A DNA stretch of 17,829 nt, from the NCBI GenBank assembly GCA_964477295.1, contig CAYZEZ010000077.1, positions 1 to 17,829 of the forward strand. The letters are read 5' to 3'. The stretch is from CAYZEZ01 sp964477295 (GTDB taxonomy: Bacteria > Bacteroidota > Bacteroidia > Bacteroidales > SM23-62). Made by a program: the position numbers and the translations under genes. The notes beneath the pieces are model-generated. The model did no database searches, was not told the DNA's origin, and saw only the letters and a program-made list of their open reading frames with translations. Position 1 is the first letter of the stretch. The number at the start of each line of letters is the position of its first letter. This document shows positions 7,688-15,240 of this stretch, piece after piece.

Positions 7688-8629
7688 TTATTGATGTTCT
7701 CTGATAAAGGCTTCAATATTCTTTGCAACCTTCTCAATCAGCCTTTCCCTGGCTTCAACGGAGGCCCAGGCTATATGTGGTGTTATAATGAGCTTATCCT
7801 TGTCCGTTACTTTTAATAATGGGCTATCCTGACTGATAGGTTCCTGAGTCAGCACATCCATACCGGCAGCCCCAATCAGGTTTTCATTCAGGGCGCGAAC
7901 CAGGTCAGCTTCGTTTACGATTCCTCCCCTTCCGGTATTGAGCAGAATAGCACATTGCCGCATCATCTTCATTTTCTCATAGGTCAGCAGATTTTCTGTA
8001 AGCTCTGTCAATGGAGCATGAACAGAGACTACATCAGAAGTATTCAGGAGAGTATCAAGGTCGAAACGCTTATAATTGATGTTATTGTTCCTGCCGGTTG
8101 TTGAAAAAAAGACCACTTCCATGCCAAAGCCTTCAGCTATCTTTGCCACTCTCCTGCCAATATTACCCAATCCAATGATACCGAATCTTTTCCCCGCCAG
8201 TTCCCAGAAACCTGGTCCATGATGGGTGAAGATATCGCTCCTGCCATATGCACTTGATTTGACATAAGCATCATAATAAGCAGTCCGGTTAAGCAGATAG
8301 AGCAGCATGGCAAAGGTGGTCTGGGCCACACTATCGGTTGAATAGGCTACAACATTTTTGGTTTCAATTCCCTTCTGTTTTGCATGCTCAATATCAACAT
8401 TGTTCATCCCCGTCGCTGCGATACAGATTAATTTTAAATCCGGCAAGCTATCCATTATCTGTTTGTCAATCACCACCTTGTTGGCAATGATAACATCCAT
8501 TCCGGCGGCTCTTTCCACCACCTCACCTGGCAAAGTATTATCATACATTTCGATCTCACCCAGCCGATGGATCAAATTCAGGTTGGATACTTCACCAATC
8601 GTTTTCTTATCCAGAAATACGATCTTCAT
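7688..8629 (-). CDS. D-2-hydroxyacid dehydrogenase (glycerate/hydroxypyruvate type)
   Basis: The 313-residue cytoplasmic enzyme has the full D-2-hydroxyacid dehydrogenase layout. A catalytic-domain segment precedes an NAD-binding Rossmann motif GLGNIG at 153-158 (after FGII). The catalytic trio is R234 in NTGRGG, E263 in TQEP and H285 in TPHIAW. The FWELAGKRFGIIGLGNIGR stretch and overall length are typical of glycerate dehydrogenase / hydroxypyruvate reductase-like members, which interconvert 2-keto and D-2-hydroxy acids with NAD(P)H. The start ATG at 8627-8629 opens directly with MKIVFLD, the usual beginning of the domain. It converges on the TIM-barrel cassette with no clear terminator in the 39-bp gap, and stands alone with a 205-bp AT-rich leader. 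A direct link with keto-sugar metabolism is possible but unsupported. Exact substrate is uncertain. Confidence 0.9.
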   Translation of the reverse strand: MKIVFLDKKTIGEVSNLNLIHRLGEIEMYDNTLPGEVVERAAGMDVIIANKVVIDKQIMDSLPDLKLICIAATGMNNVDIEHAKQKGIETKNVVAYSTDSVAQTTFAMLLYLLNRTAYYDAYVKSSAYGRSDIFTHHGPGFWELAGKRFGIIGLGNIGRRVAKIAEGFGMEVVFFSTTGRNNNINYKRFDLDTLLNTSDVVSVHAPLTELTENLLTYEKMKMMRQCAILLNTGRGGIVNEADLVRALNENLIGAAGMDVLTQEPISQDSPLLKVTDKDKLIITPHIAWASVEARERLIEKVAKNIEAFIREHQ

Positions 8630-8834
8630 TTGCCAGTGGGTTATCAGGGATTTTTATTAAGACTAATTAAATATATAATTCAAATTTAAAAATAAATCAC
8701 TTAAATACGATAAACCGGAAAATAAAAGTAAGAATGAATTTCTCATCAGGATAATTCTGATATTAAGATATTTTAAACACTGAAATTAGAAATAGTATGA
8801 GAATTCTGTCGCTAAGAAAGAATAAATAAGCAAT

Positions 8835-10682
8835 TTACTTTTTGAAGAACATTCCTGAACCCACATAGTTCAGATCTGAGCTCCATTCAGGCTTCCACCA
8901 CAGATTGGTCTTCGAGGCATTTTTATCATAATCACTAAAGCTGGCATTAAATCTGAAATTCTGCCATTCACCCTGGTTCATTTTGTTGAAGTAGCTTACC
9001 GGAATCGCAACCTCTACATCAAATCCGGCCCTGGTTTTGCTTGTCGAAATTTGTGTTCCTTCCGGCAACCTCTCCTGCTGGTAGATAGTTGGCTTGCCTT
9101 TATTGGAGCTTCCCGGAGCAAAAAACAGATCTATAAAGTCATCCAATTGATTCTGCCCCTTTCCATTCGCACTTTTCCTTGCCGGCCTCCCATCTATAAC
9201 GACCCTTATCGCATCCTGAGACCAAAGAGATTTGTTCGAATTTGAGATTACCTCATCATCCCACACAGACATACCGATATAAATAAACTCATTGTCATAC
9301 CTGATATCAAATTCAAAACTGGCATCATAATCACCATAATACCCTCGCAGATCGCCTGTTATTATAGAAGCGGCATCCACCTTATATGCGAATCCATCCC
9401 ATTCATCGAGATTCCCATCGGCCCATATTTTTCCAATGGAAAACTGTGTATATTCCTTTTTTACCGGCATAAGGCCTGTTAATTCATCCACCTGGATCTC
9501 CCTGTTGTCCTCGTACTTGTAAACAAACCATGATTTCATATACAATGGGAGGATGTTGTCAAGATTAATTGACCCCAATACGTTTACAGGGGCATTTAAA
9601 ATTTCAACAGAGTTTGGACCAACCTCCTTTTGATACCTGAGTATCTCTGGTTTAAGGTTCTGGTTTTCCTCAAACTCAAAATAAACCCACATGGGATAAT
9701 TATCATCGTTGGTGATCTTGATGGTAAATTCAGTATCTGAGATGTTATTTTCGTCAATGAATACTGGTTCAACCATAATCCTGTTTGCATCTATCAAACT
9801 GATCAATTCTTCAGTAACCACATCTTCATCCCAAATTCCTTCCAGGAGAAGGTTTGCCATAACCGGCCCTTCCTCAGTCATAGTGACCCAGACCACATGG
9901 TCAAATTCACCAAAGTTGGGACCACGCAGAGGGCTCACCCCTCCTGTAGTAGCCAGTATAAAATATTTTCCATTGTTTCGCTGGTATTTCACATAATGGT
10001 GATAATGGCCCACAAAGACTGTATGCTGTCTTTCTTCAAGTAGTTTTTCTATATCTTTCCAGTAACCCGAATTATCAAATAACCACAGAGGCTGATGCAT
10101 AAAAACCAATGTCCATTTGACATCAGGATTCTCTGCAAGCACCTTTTGCACATATTCAAATTGAGGTCTCTCAATGCCTCCCATATTTGAGCCCTTCATG
10201 GCTTCCTCTGAATTCAGGCAAAGGAACAGAACATCTTTATAGATAAAATGATAATAGGACGGACCGTATAAATCTTTCCATATGCGTGCCATCACATCAT
10301 TGATATAATCATGATTGCCAGGAACATAGAAAAAGGGCATCTCCAGATCCTTAATAAATCCATTAAACTCCTCCCATTCACGATAAATAACCTCCTCGTC
10401 ACGCGTATATCCTTCGATCATATCCCCCACGCTGATAACAAATTCAGGTTGCAACAGATTCAGTTTTCTAACAGCATCCCCGAATATTCCGGGCCTGTGC
10501 CCACCTGTCCTGTCTGTTACAATGGCAAACTGAAAATTATCCGGATCGTCCAAAAACTCCAGGTGGTTCCATGGATGAACAGTGCCTGACTGTTCGATAA
10601 TAATTTCACGGGACGGGTTCTCCTGCGAAAAAACGGTAACCGTTACAGTGAGTAGAATAAAAAGAGTGAAAATAAATTTCAT
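8835..10682 (-). CDS. Exported metallophosphoesterase with CBM9-like C-terminal domain
   Basis: This 615-residue protein starts with a Sec signal peptide (cleavage near VFSQ, residue 20). The calcineurin-like metallophosphoesterase domain spans about 50-280: VTDRTGG (D57), VGDMIEG (D87), PGNHD (N123, H124), FMHQP (H196) and VGHYHHY (H226, H228). The first block reads D-R-T instead of the canonical D-x-H, so one metal ligand of the standard set is replaced. About 285-420 is a beta-rich linker, with phrases such as FTIKITNDDNYPMWVYFEFEE. About 425-615 resembles a CBM9-like sugar-binding domain (DGNLDEWDGF, FDIRYDNEFIYIGMSVWDDE, final NYVGSGMFF). The product is therefore a probable periplasmic phosphoesterase attached to a carbohydrate-binding module. 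Its substrate is unknown. It is divergent from the thioesterase gene and not obviously in an operon. Confidence 0.9.
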   Translation of the reverse strand: MKFIFTLFILLTVTVTVFSQENPSREIIIEQSGTVHPWNHLEFLDDPDNFQFAIVTDRTGGHRPGIFGDAVRKLNLLQPEFVISVGDMIEGYTRDEEVIYREWEEFNGFIKDLEMPFFYVPGNHDYINDVMARIWKDLYGPSYYHFIYKDVLFLCLNSEEAMKGSNMGGIERPQFEYVQKVLAENPDVKWTLVFMHQPLWLFDNSGYWKDIEKLLEERQHTVFVGHYHHYVKYQRNNGKYFILATTGGVSPLRGPNFGEFDHVVWVTMTEEGPVMANLLLEGIWDEDVVTEELISLIDANRIMVEPVFIDENNISDTEFTIKITNDDNYPMWVYFEFEENQNLKPEILRYQKEVGPNSVEILNAPVNVLGSINLDNILPLYMKSWFVYKYEDNREIQVDELTGLMPVKKEYTQFSIGKIWADGNLDEWDGFAYKVDAASIITGDLRGYYGDYDASFEFDIRYDNEFIYIGMSVWDDEVISNSNKSLWSQDAIRVVIDGRPARKSANGKGQNQLDDFIDLFFAPGSSNKGKPTIYQQERLPEGTQISTSKTRAGFDVEVAIPVSYFNKMNQGEWQNFRFNASFSDYDKNASKTNLWWKPEWSSDLNYVGSGMFFKK

Positions 10683-10868
10683 TTTATCTCAATGGTTGAA
10701 TGGCATTATTTATATGATCCACAATCGAGGGATAACCCTACAAAGATTAGAACTTTTCGGATTCAAGGTAAGCAATAATATCCTTTTATCAATTGTTTAA
10801 CAAACTATTAGCAGTTTTACAGGATGAGAAATTATTATCTTTAAAAGATATTATCCAATCATTACCTT

Positions 10869-11330
10869 ATGAAGGCATTCCAGGATTTTTACCCCGAGGA
10901 TCTCAGCCATTGTTATGGATGCGGACGGCTTAATGAACATGGACACCAGATCAAATCGTATTGGGATGGAGATGAATCAGTTTGTCATTTCAAACCATCT
11001 CACTTTCATACTGCAATTCCTGGATTTGTCTATGGCGGACTGCTGGCTTCACTCATTGATTGTCACAGCACAGGCACTGCAGCAGCTGCCAAATACAGGG
11101 ATGAGAACAGGCCAATGGACAGCCTGCCTGCCTTCCGGTTTGTTACCGCCTCACTTAAAGTAGATTATTTAAAGCCAACTCCTATAGATACTACCCTGGA
11201 ACTGCGAGGCCGAGTGAAGGAAATAAAAGGCCGTAAGGTAACTGTTGAAGTTGATCTTACAGCTCATGGTAAAATCTGCGTGAAAGGAGAGGTCGTGACG
11301 GTACAGATATCAGAGAATATAACAATCTAA
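10869..11330 (+). CDS. PaaI-like hotdog-fold thioesterase
   Basis: The 153-residue protein has the hotdog-fold acyl-CoA thioesterase pattern. An N-terminal CYGCG (C15, C18) precedes LNEHGHQIK, as in many PaaI-type members. The central helix segment GFVYGGLLASLIDCHS (52-67) carries the D64 usually placed near the thioester. The beta strands follow in KVDYLKPTP, LELRGRVKEIKGRKVTVEVDL and GEVVTVQ. Members hydrolyse acyl-CoA or aryl-CoA thioesters in the cytoplasm, commonly as tetramers. No signal peptide is present. The ATG at 10869 is the only sensible start and follows an AT-rich leader containing a TTGTTTAACAA palindrome (10793-10803). It is monocistronic by context: divergent from the metallophosphoesterase and convergent with the peroxiredoxin. 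The natural substrate cannot be read from sequence. Confidence 0.87.
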   Translation: MKAFQDFYPEDLSHCYGCGRLNEHGHQIKSYWDGDESVCHFKPSHFHTAIPGFVYGGLLASLIDCHSTGTAAAAKYRDENRPMDSLPAFRFVTASLKVDYLKPTPIDTTLELRGRVKEIKGRKVTVEVDLTAHGKICVKGEVVTVQISENITI

Positions 11331-11363
11331 TCTGGATATCCACCGGGCTGTCAAATGATACAA

Positions 11364-11400
11364 AAATGGATTGATATAACCAGGTTTTATCAATCCATTT
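11364..11400. terminator. Long dyad between convergent genes, probable bidirectional terminator
   Basis: AAATGGATTGATA (11364-11376) pairs perfectly over 13 bp with TATCAATCCATTT (11388-11400). Within the 11-nt loop AAC and GTT can extend the stem after one T-T mismatch, leaving a CAG loop. It lies between the plus-strand thioesterase stop (11330) and the minus-strand peroxiredoxin stop (11418). Read on the minus strand, the stem runs into ATTTTTGT, a reasonable U-tract; on the plus strand the run is shorter. It probably ends both transcripts, more efficiently the peroxiredoxin one. Confidence 0.7.
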
Positions 11401-11417
11401 GTAAACAGAAAAAATTA

Positions 11418-12116
11418 TTACATCTTTTTGAATGTCATAAACCAGTCCAATTGATAAACAGCCGGATCTGATAAAATGTTATCATCAAAACCCCGAAGTA
11501 AAACATCGTCGCCCGGTTCCCAGTTTGCCGGCAGAAGCACGTTCTTTTCATCCGATTCCTGCAGAGCCAGTATGGTTCGTTTTATTTCATTCATATTTCT
11601 TCCTATTTCAGTTGGATAAAACTGAATCAGCCGGATAATGTTATCAGGATCAATCACAAAAACCCCCCTTACGTCTTTAGTGGTACTGATATTTTCATGT
11701 AACATGCCGTACTTAGATGAAATTCTTCTGTTCTCATCATCAACCATGGGAAAATTAATTTTAACGGGGTCACGCCCTTTGTATGCTATTTTCTCTAATT
11801 GTTCTTTCCAGTTATAATGCTGATAAAGTGTATCAGTCGATACAACAATTATATCAACATTCAGGTCTTTAAAATCATCCTGCAAATTAGCAAGTTCAAG
11901 CAATTCAGAAGAACAAACAGGAGTAAAATCCATTGGGTGACTGAAAATAATCTTCCAGTGTGTCCCAAAATCTTTCGGAAAATTGATTGTGCCAGTCGTT
12001 GATTTGGCTCTGAATTTCGGGGCCTCTTCCCCAATTAATGGAATTCTCGTGAGTTCCTGTGCAAATGAACCGGCAGCAATCATTACTAGTAACAATGAGA
12101 TCTTCAATTTTTTCAT
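11418..12116 (-). CDS. Exported 1-Cys peroxiredoxin (Prx6-like)
   Basis: The 232-residue protein starts with a Sec signal peptide (MKKLKISLLLVMIAAGSFAQ) and then a complete AhpC/TSA-type peroxiredoxin. The catalytic signature PxxxTxxC is present in HPMDFTPVCSSE with the peroxidatic C68 and T65. The conserved arginine region is DVRGVFVIDPDNIIR, and the long C-terminal extension (LLPANWEPGDDVL) is typical of the Prx6/1-Cys group. C68 is the only cysteine in the whole protein, so no internal resolving cysteine exists and an external thiol reductant must recycle it. Expected activity is reduction of H2O2 or alkyl peroxides in the periplasm. It has its own AT-rich leader (12117 upward) and ends at the dyad 11364-11400, so it is likely a single-gene unit. 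An unexported cytoplasmic form by internal initiation cannot be excluded. Confidence 0.92.
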   Translation of the reverse strand: MKKLKISLLLVMIAAGSFAQELTRIPLIGEEAPKFRAKSTTGTINFPKDFGTHWKIIFSHPMDFTPVCSSELLELANLQDDFKDLNVDIIVVSTDTLYQHYNWKEQLEKIAYKGRDPVKINFPMVDDENRRISSKYGMLHENISTTKDVRGVFVIDPDNIIRLIQFYPTEIGRNMNEIKRTILALQESDEKNVLLPANWEPGDDVLLRGFDDNILSDPAVYQLDWFMTFKKM

Positions 12117-12471
12117 GCTTTGATGGTTTTATTTAAAATGTAGTCTATTTAGAATGAATAAAAATAACGAAAAAAATTTTAGCAACTAAATTAAAGCCAC
12201 TGTAAATCAATTAAATATATGCTGTTTAAAAATTACTGAATGGAAATTTTTAGCCGGATTGTAAGATGAATGCGGTTATTGGAGGTATCGTGAATTATTC
12301 ATCTAAATAATATATAAATATAATAAGAGCTTATTTTCTTATATAAATAAATGTGATTCACTTGATAAATAGCTAAAACCTGTCGGTAGTATGATTAGCT
12401 GGTGTTAAAGGGGTTCAGTCCGTTGTGGAGTGTTTTACGCCTGAAAGCCCATGTTAATTAGTAACAGGGCT
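12117..12471. other. Gene-free intergenic region
   Basis: These 355 bp lie between the peroxiredoxin start and the 4Fe-4S protein stop, both minus strand. The part next to the peroxiredoxin (12117-12370) is very AT-rich and should contain its promoter. A distinctly more GC-rich block (about 12378-12450, containing TAAAGGGGTTCAGTCC) codes for no evident protein and does not fold into a tRNA that I can see. The only clear structure is the hairpin at 12444-12473. Otherwise I see nothing. Confidence 0.5.
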
Positions 12472-12473
12472 TT
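12444..12473. terminator. Hairpin overlapping the stop of the 4Fe-4S gene
   Basis: AAAGCCC (12444-12450) pairs with GGGCTTT (12467-12473). After a one-base A bulge, TGTTA (12452-12456) pairs with TAACA (12462-12466) around an ATTAG loop, giving 12 paired positions in all. On the minus strand the structure begins within the TAA stop codon (12472-12474) of the 4Fe-4S gene. The sequence after it on that strand is CAGGCGTAAAAC, without a good U-tract, so it may be a terminator of lesser strength or a 3'-end stabilising structure. Confidence 0.45.
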
Positions 12474-13221
12474 AAATTCTATTTATATAAGTTTTCCTGT
12501 TCCAGATAAACCTTAGTTTTATCGCATCTTCTTTACAATCATCAATACATTTCCCACAAAGAATACATTCAGAGTTAGTAATAAGACCCTTGTTGTTTTT
12601 TATATAATCAATTATTGGAATTCTAACTAAACAGTTTATTTCGCATTTTCCACACGATGTACATTTGTCTATAGCAACAACTGGAATAAGTCTCGAAAAG
12701 TTAGCGCCTGCCGAACATAATGCTCCCATAAAGCAGAGATTCTTACATGCCCATCTTCTTTCTAGAAATAGACCCAGAATTATTGCAGATCCAATATCAA
12801 TGATCCATACAATCCCATAATGCAGACTAAAATCAGGTTTCAAAAATGATGGTTGAATAGAAAATCCATGAGTAATCCCTTTCTCTTTATTAAGAAAATA
12901 GAACACAAAAGCAGAGGCGAAAAATGGAATAAGGATTAATGATCTGATCCACACTTTTGGTTTCCTCCATTTCAATTTTATAATTGAATGTTGACTCGAC
13001 AAGTCCATTGCCGTCCCCATAAAACAAAACCAGCCACAACCAATTCTTCCGAATAGAGGTGATATTAATATAAAAACCATCCATATGATTACAACGGATG
13101 TTATTACGCCCCAATATATTGAATGCCAGATGAACCCTATAGCAAAGATCTGAAAGAAAACAGGGGTTAATAATAAAAATATAATTCTGGAAACGAAGTT
13201 GAAGGAGAAAAGGTTTTTCAT
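12472..13221 (-). CDS. NapH-like membrane 4Fe-4S ferredoxin-type protein
   Basis: The 249-residue protein combines about four transmembrane helices (roughly 10-30, 36-56, 92-110 and 133-153) with iron-sulfur motifs. Two short Cys pairs lie at membrane edges: GCGWFC (C62, C66) and ACKNLC (C159, C163). The C-terminal part has two classic ferredoxin clusters, C187-x2-C190-x2-C193-x3-C197 and C219-x2-C222-x2-C225-x3-C229. This arrangement is that of NapH/MauN/NosR-type quinol-linked electron-transfer proteins. In most of those the Cys pairs are followed by proline; here both are followed by phenylalanine (CGWFCF, NLCFMG). No nap, nos or other respiratory partner lies nearby, so the electron acceptor is unknown. 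The gene is visibly more AT-rich than its neighbours. Domain call is strong, role is uncertain. Confidence 0.85.
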   Translation of the reverse strand: MKNLFSFNFVSRIIFLLLTPVFFQIFAIGFIWHSIYWGVITSVVIIWMVFILISPLFGRIGCGWFCFMGTAMDLSSQHSIIKLKWRKPKVWIRSLILIPFFASAFVFYFLNKEKGITHGFSIQPSFLKPDFSLHYGIVWIIDIGSAIILGLFLERRWACKNLCFMGALCSAGANFSRLIPVVAIDKCTSCGKCEINCLVRIPIIDYIKNNKGLITNSECILCGKCIDDCKEDAIKLRFIWNRKTYINRI

Positions 13222-13292
13222 CTTAATTTCAATTAATAAACGGGTTATGTTGTTATGCCTTACTAGCGGCTCAAGATCGGTAATACCCTCGG

Positions 13293-15134
13293 CTATTGAT
13301 CTTCCCTTTCAATCAGTACCACCCAGTCGCCAGGTGATCCGTCAGGTGGTGTTCCAAACGAACCAATCTTTCTGCCCTCCATTTCAGTTACTGAGCCTTC
13401 AGTAAGATCTCCGCCAGTGCGGGGATTGTACCACTGGACCTTAAATGTCCCTATGGCAGATCGCAGATCTAGTTTTCCATGTCCTCCCTCAGGCATATAA
13501 ATCACGTACACTTCTCCAGGTTTGGAAAAACAATAGTCATCTGAAGCTGCTGTCAGGTCATCGCTGCTTATCATTTGTTGGAATGGAAGGTAATTGTTGA
13601 AAAATTCAAGCGCAAATCTTGTCTGGTCCCAAATCAGATCGCGCGATCTCCAATCCTCGCAGTTCAGGTCGGCGTGCGGATATTTGAAGCCAAAATACCA
13701 CTCCGCCCCTGCACCACCAGCCATCAGGTTGGCCCAGAGGCAATAGGCCCTGATATCATCGTGTCCAGGATCATCCGCATCAGGCATAACACCTGTATTG
13801 GCCGGACCGATCTCATCCAGACTGACTATCCATTTTTTGTTTGAATCTGCCGATAACCTGCACCACTTTATGGTTTCATCGTGGGTATTAAACAGCCATC
13901 CCAGCTGCATAGCAATGCCATCATAGGAGGGCTCACCAAGAAGGACCGACATGATCCTGAACCGTCGATCAGGTTTGGAATCGGTATGTAAAACTATGGG
14001 ATCGTTATACGGATTTATTTTTTTTAGATAAGTGGCCATATCGATTCGTTGCTGATCTGTCTGACCATTACCCTTAAAGCCGGAGAGGCCATTCTCCTCT
14101 CCCATATTCCAGGTTATTGCCAGGTGATGGCCAAACCTCGCAACCAGTTCACGGTAATATAATTTCCGCTGAACTTCAGTGAATCCCACATCGAGTAAGA
14201 GCTCATTCTCCTGCTCCTGGGTGACGAGATGCAGCATTATTCCTGACTTATCCATATGTGAGAAAACAATCTCCCACTGGTCGAGCTTGCTGCAATCATA
14301 ACGATACCTTTCATTCCGATTATTCCAGGGCCATACATCATCCCCGTCCCCCATCACATTCATCGTAAGCATATACACCGAGTTCATCCCTTTCCCGGCC
14401 AGGTAGTTCAGGGCACCTATTATGCCTTTCCCCCTGGTGCCCTGCCAGACCGGGTCTCCTTCCCGCCAATCCATAATGTGCGGCTCATATTTGTGCATGT
14501 CAGGGGATTTGATATTATCTCCCGGACGCTCTCCCAGTCCAGGCCCGGACCATGTACCGTCAAAGTCATTGTAAGCCAGGAAATTTTCAGGACTGTCGGC
14601 TCCTCCCTTAAGGTAATATTCACCGGTCCCTGCAAATCTTAGATAATGTTCACCCACATATTCCAGCTTCCCTTTTGACCTGAAATCCCTGCCTGATTTA
14701 TCAGTTGGGCCGATGTGAATTGATCCTCTCAGTCCATCTGGTTCGAGCGCATCCCCGGCTTCAGGATCATCGTTTACAGAAATTGTTCTGCCCCTCCTGA
14801 AAGAAACCAGGTAGGTCCATTCTCCCACTGATTCCGGACAAAAATGTACGCGCCATTTGTTTCCGGATTCCGCACCGGATTCAGCTGCATTGCCATCTGC
14901 TGCAAAATAACCCGGTATAACATATTGTTTCTCACCCTGGGTAAATGACACATTCAGACGATAATCCAGAAATGGATTAACCTGGTCATACTCGCCTGTG
15001 AGGGGACCGTTGAATGTCAATGTTACTTTGTGCCACTGTTTTAATTCTCCTGTTATTTCTACCTTATTGTCCTTCTGATCACATGCAGTCAGTAAAATGA
15101 AATTGACCAGCAGGAATAATGAAATGTTTCTCAT
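13293..15134 (-). CDS. DUF5060 glycoside hydrolase-like lipoprotein
   Basis: The 613-residue product carries a lipoprotein signal with lipobox LTAC and C18. Residues about 27-115 form a DUF5060 Ig-like domain (QWHKVTLTFNGPLTGEYDQVNPFLDYRLNV). About 165-520 is a TIM barrel of the DUF4038/glycosidase type, beginning at YYLKGGADSPENFLAYNDFDGTW. Candidate catalytic acids are E346/E347 in TWNMGEENG and E441 in VSLDEIG, matching the strand-4/strand-7 acid pair of clan A glycosidases. The last 85 residues (EVYVIYMPEGG...WYNPRTGG...GDWVVLIE) match the putative collagen-binding domain usually attached to this architecture, probably an accessory beta domain. Its likely role is glycan hydrolysis at the cell surface. 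It lies downstream of the sulfatase and HAD genes on the same strand, but a strong hairpin separates it. Linkage specificity cannot be deduced. Confidence 0.88.
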   Translation of the reverse strand: MRNISLFLLVNFILLTACDQKDNKVEITGELKQWHKVTLTFNGPLTGEYDQVNPFLDYRLNVSFTQGEKQYVIPGYFAADGNAAESGAESGNKWRVHFCPESVGEWTYLVSFRRGRTISVNDDPEAGDALEPDGLRGSIHIGPTDKSGRDFRSKGKLEYVGEHYLRFAGTGEYYLKGGADSPENFLAYNDFDGTWSGPGLGERPGDNIKSPDMHKYEPHIMDWREGDPVWQGTRGKGIIGALNYLAGKGMNSVYMLTMNVMGDGDDVWPWNNRNERYRYDCSKLDQWEIVFSHMDKSGIMLHLVTQEQENELLLDVGFTEVQRKLYYRELVARFGHHLAITWNMGEENGLSGFKGNGQTDQQRIDMATYLKKINPYNDPIVLHTDSKPDRRFRIMSVLLGEPSYDGIAMQLGWLFNTHDETIKWCRLSADSNKKWIVSLDEIGPANTGVMPDADDPGHDDIRAYCLWANLMAGGAGAEWYFGFKYPHADLNCEDWRSRDLIWDQTRFALEFFNNYLPFQQMISSDDLTAASDDYCFSKPGEVYVIYMPEGGHGKLDLRSAIGTFKVQWYNPRTGGDLTEGSVTEMEGRKIGSFGTPPDGSPGDWVVLIEREDQ

Positions 15135-15164
15135 AATGTTTAGTAAAAATTAGAATTTAAGATA

Positions 15165-15190
15165 TTAATCCGGGCCGAAGCCCGGATTAA
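15165..15190 (-). terminator. 11-bp GC-rich stem with UUCG tetraloop
   Basis: TTAATCCGGGC (15165-15175) and GCCCGGATTAA (15180-15190) form a perfect 11-bp stem with a 4-nt loop. On the minus strand the loop reads C(TTCG)G, the exceptionally stable tetraloop. It lies 50 bp after the HAD stop (15241) and 30 bp before the DUF5060 start (15134). The downstream strand (TATCTTAAATTCTAATTTTTAC) is T-rich but interrupted. It is the best candidate for the terminator of the sulfatase-HAD unit, separating it from the DUF5060 gene. Confidence 0.75.
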
Positions 15191-15240
15191 TTTTCTCATT
15201 TTAATGATCCGTCGGTTAAAACCAGCGGAAACTGAAAGGG

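Noticed and set aside
7688..8629. The D-2-hydroxyacid dehydrogenase as the missing oxidoreductase of the keto-sugar cassette
   Set aside because: It is of the hydroxyacid family rather than Gfo/Idh/MocA, has no export signal and is on the opposite strand.
12378..12450. A possible tRNA, prompted by GGGGTTCAGTCC, which looks like a T-arm
   Set aside because: I could not find matching acceptor, D and anticodon stems around it.
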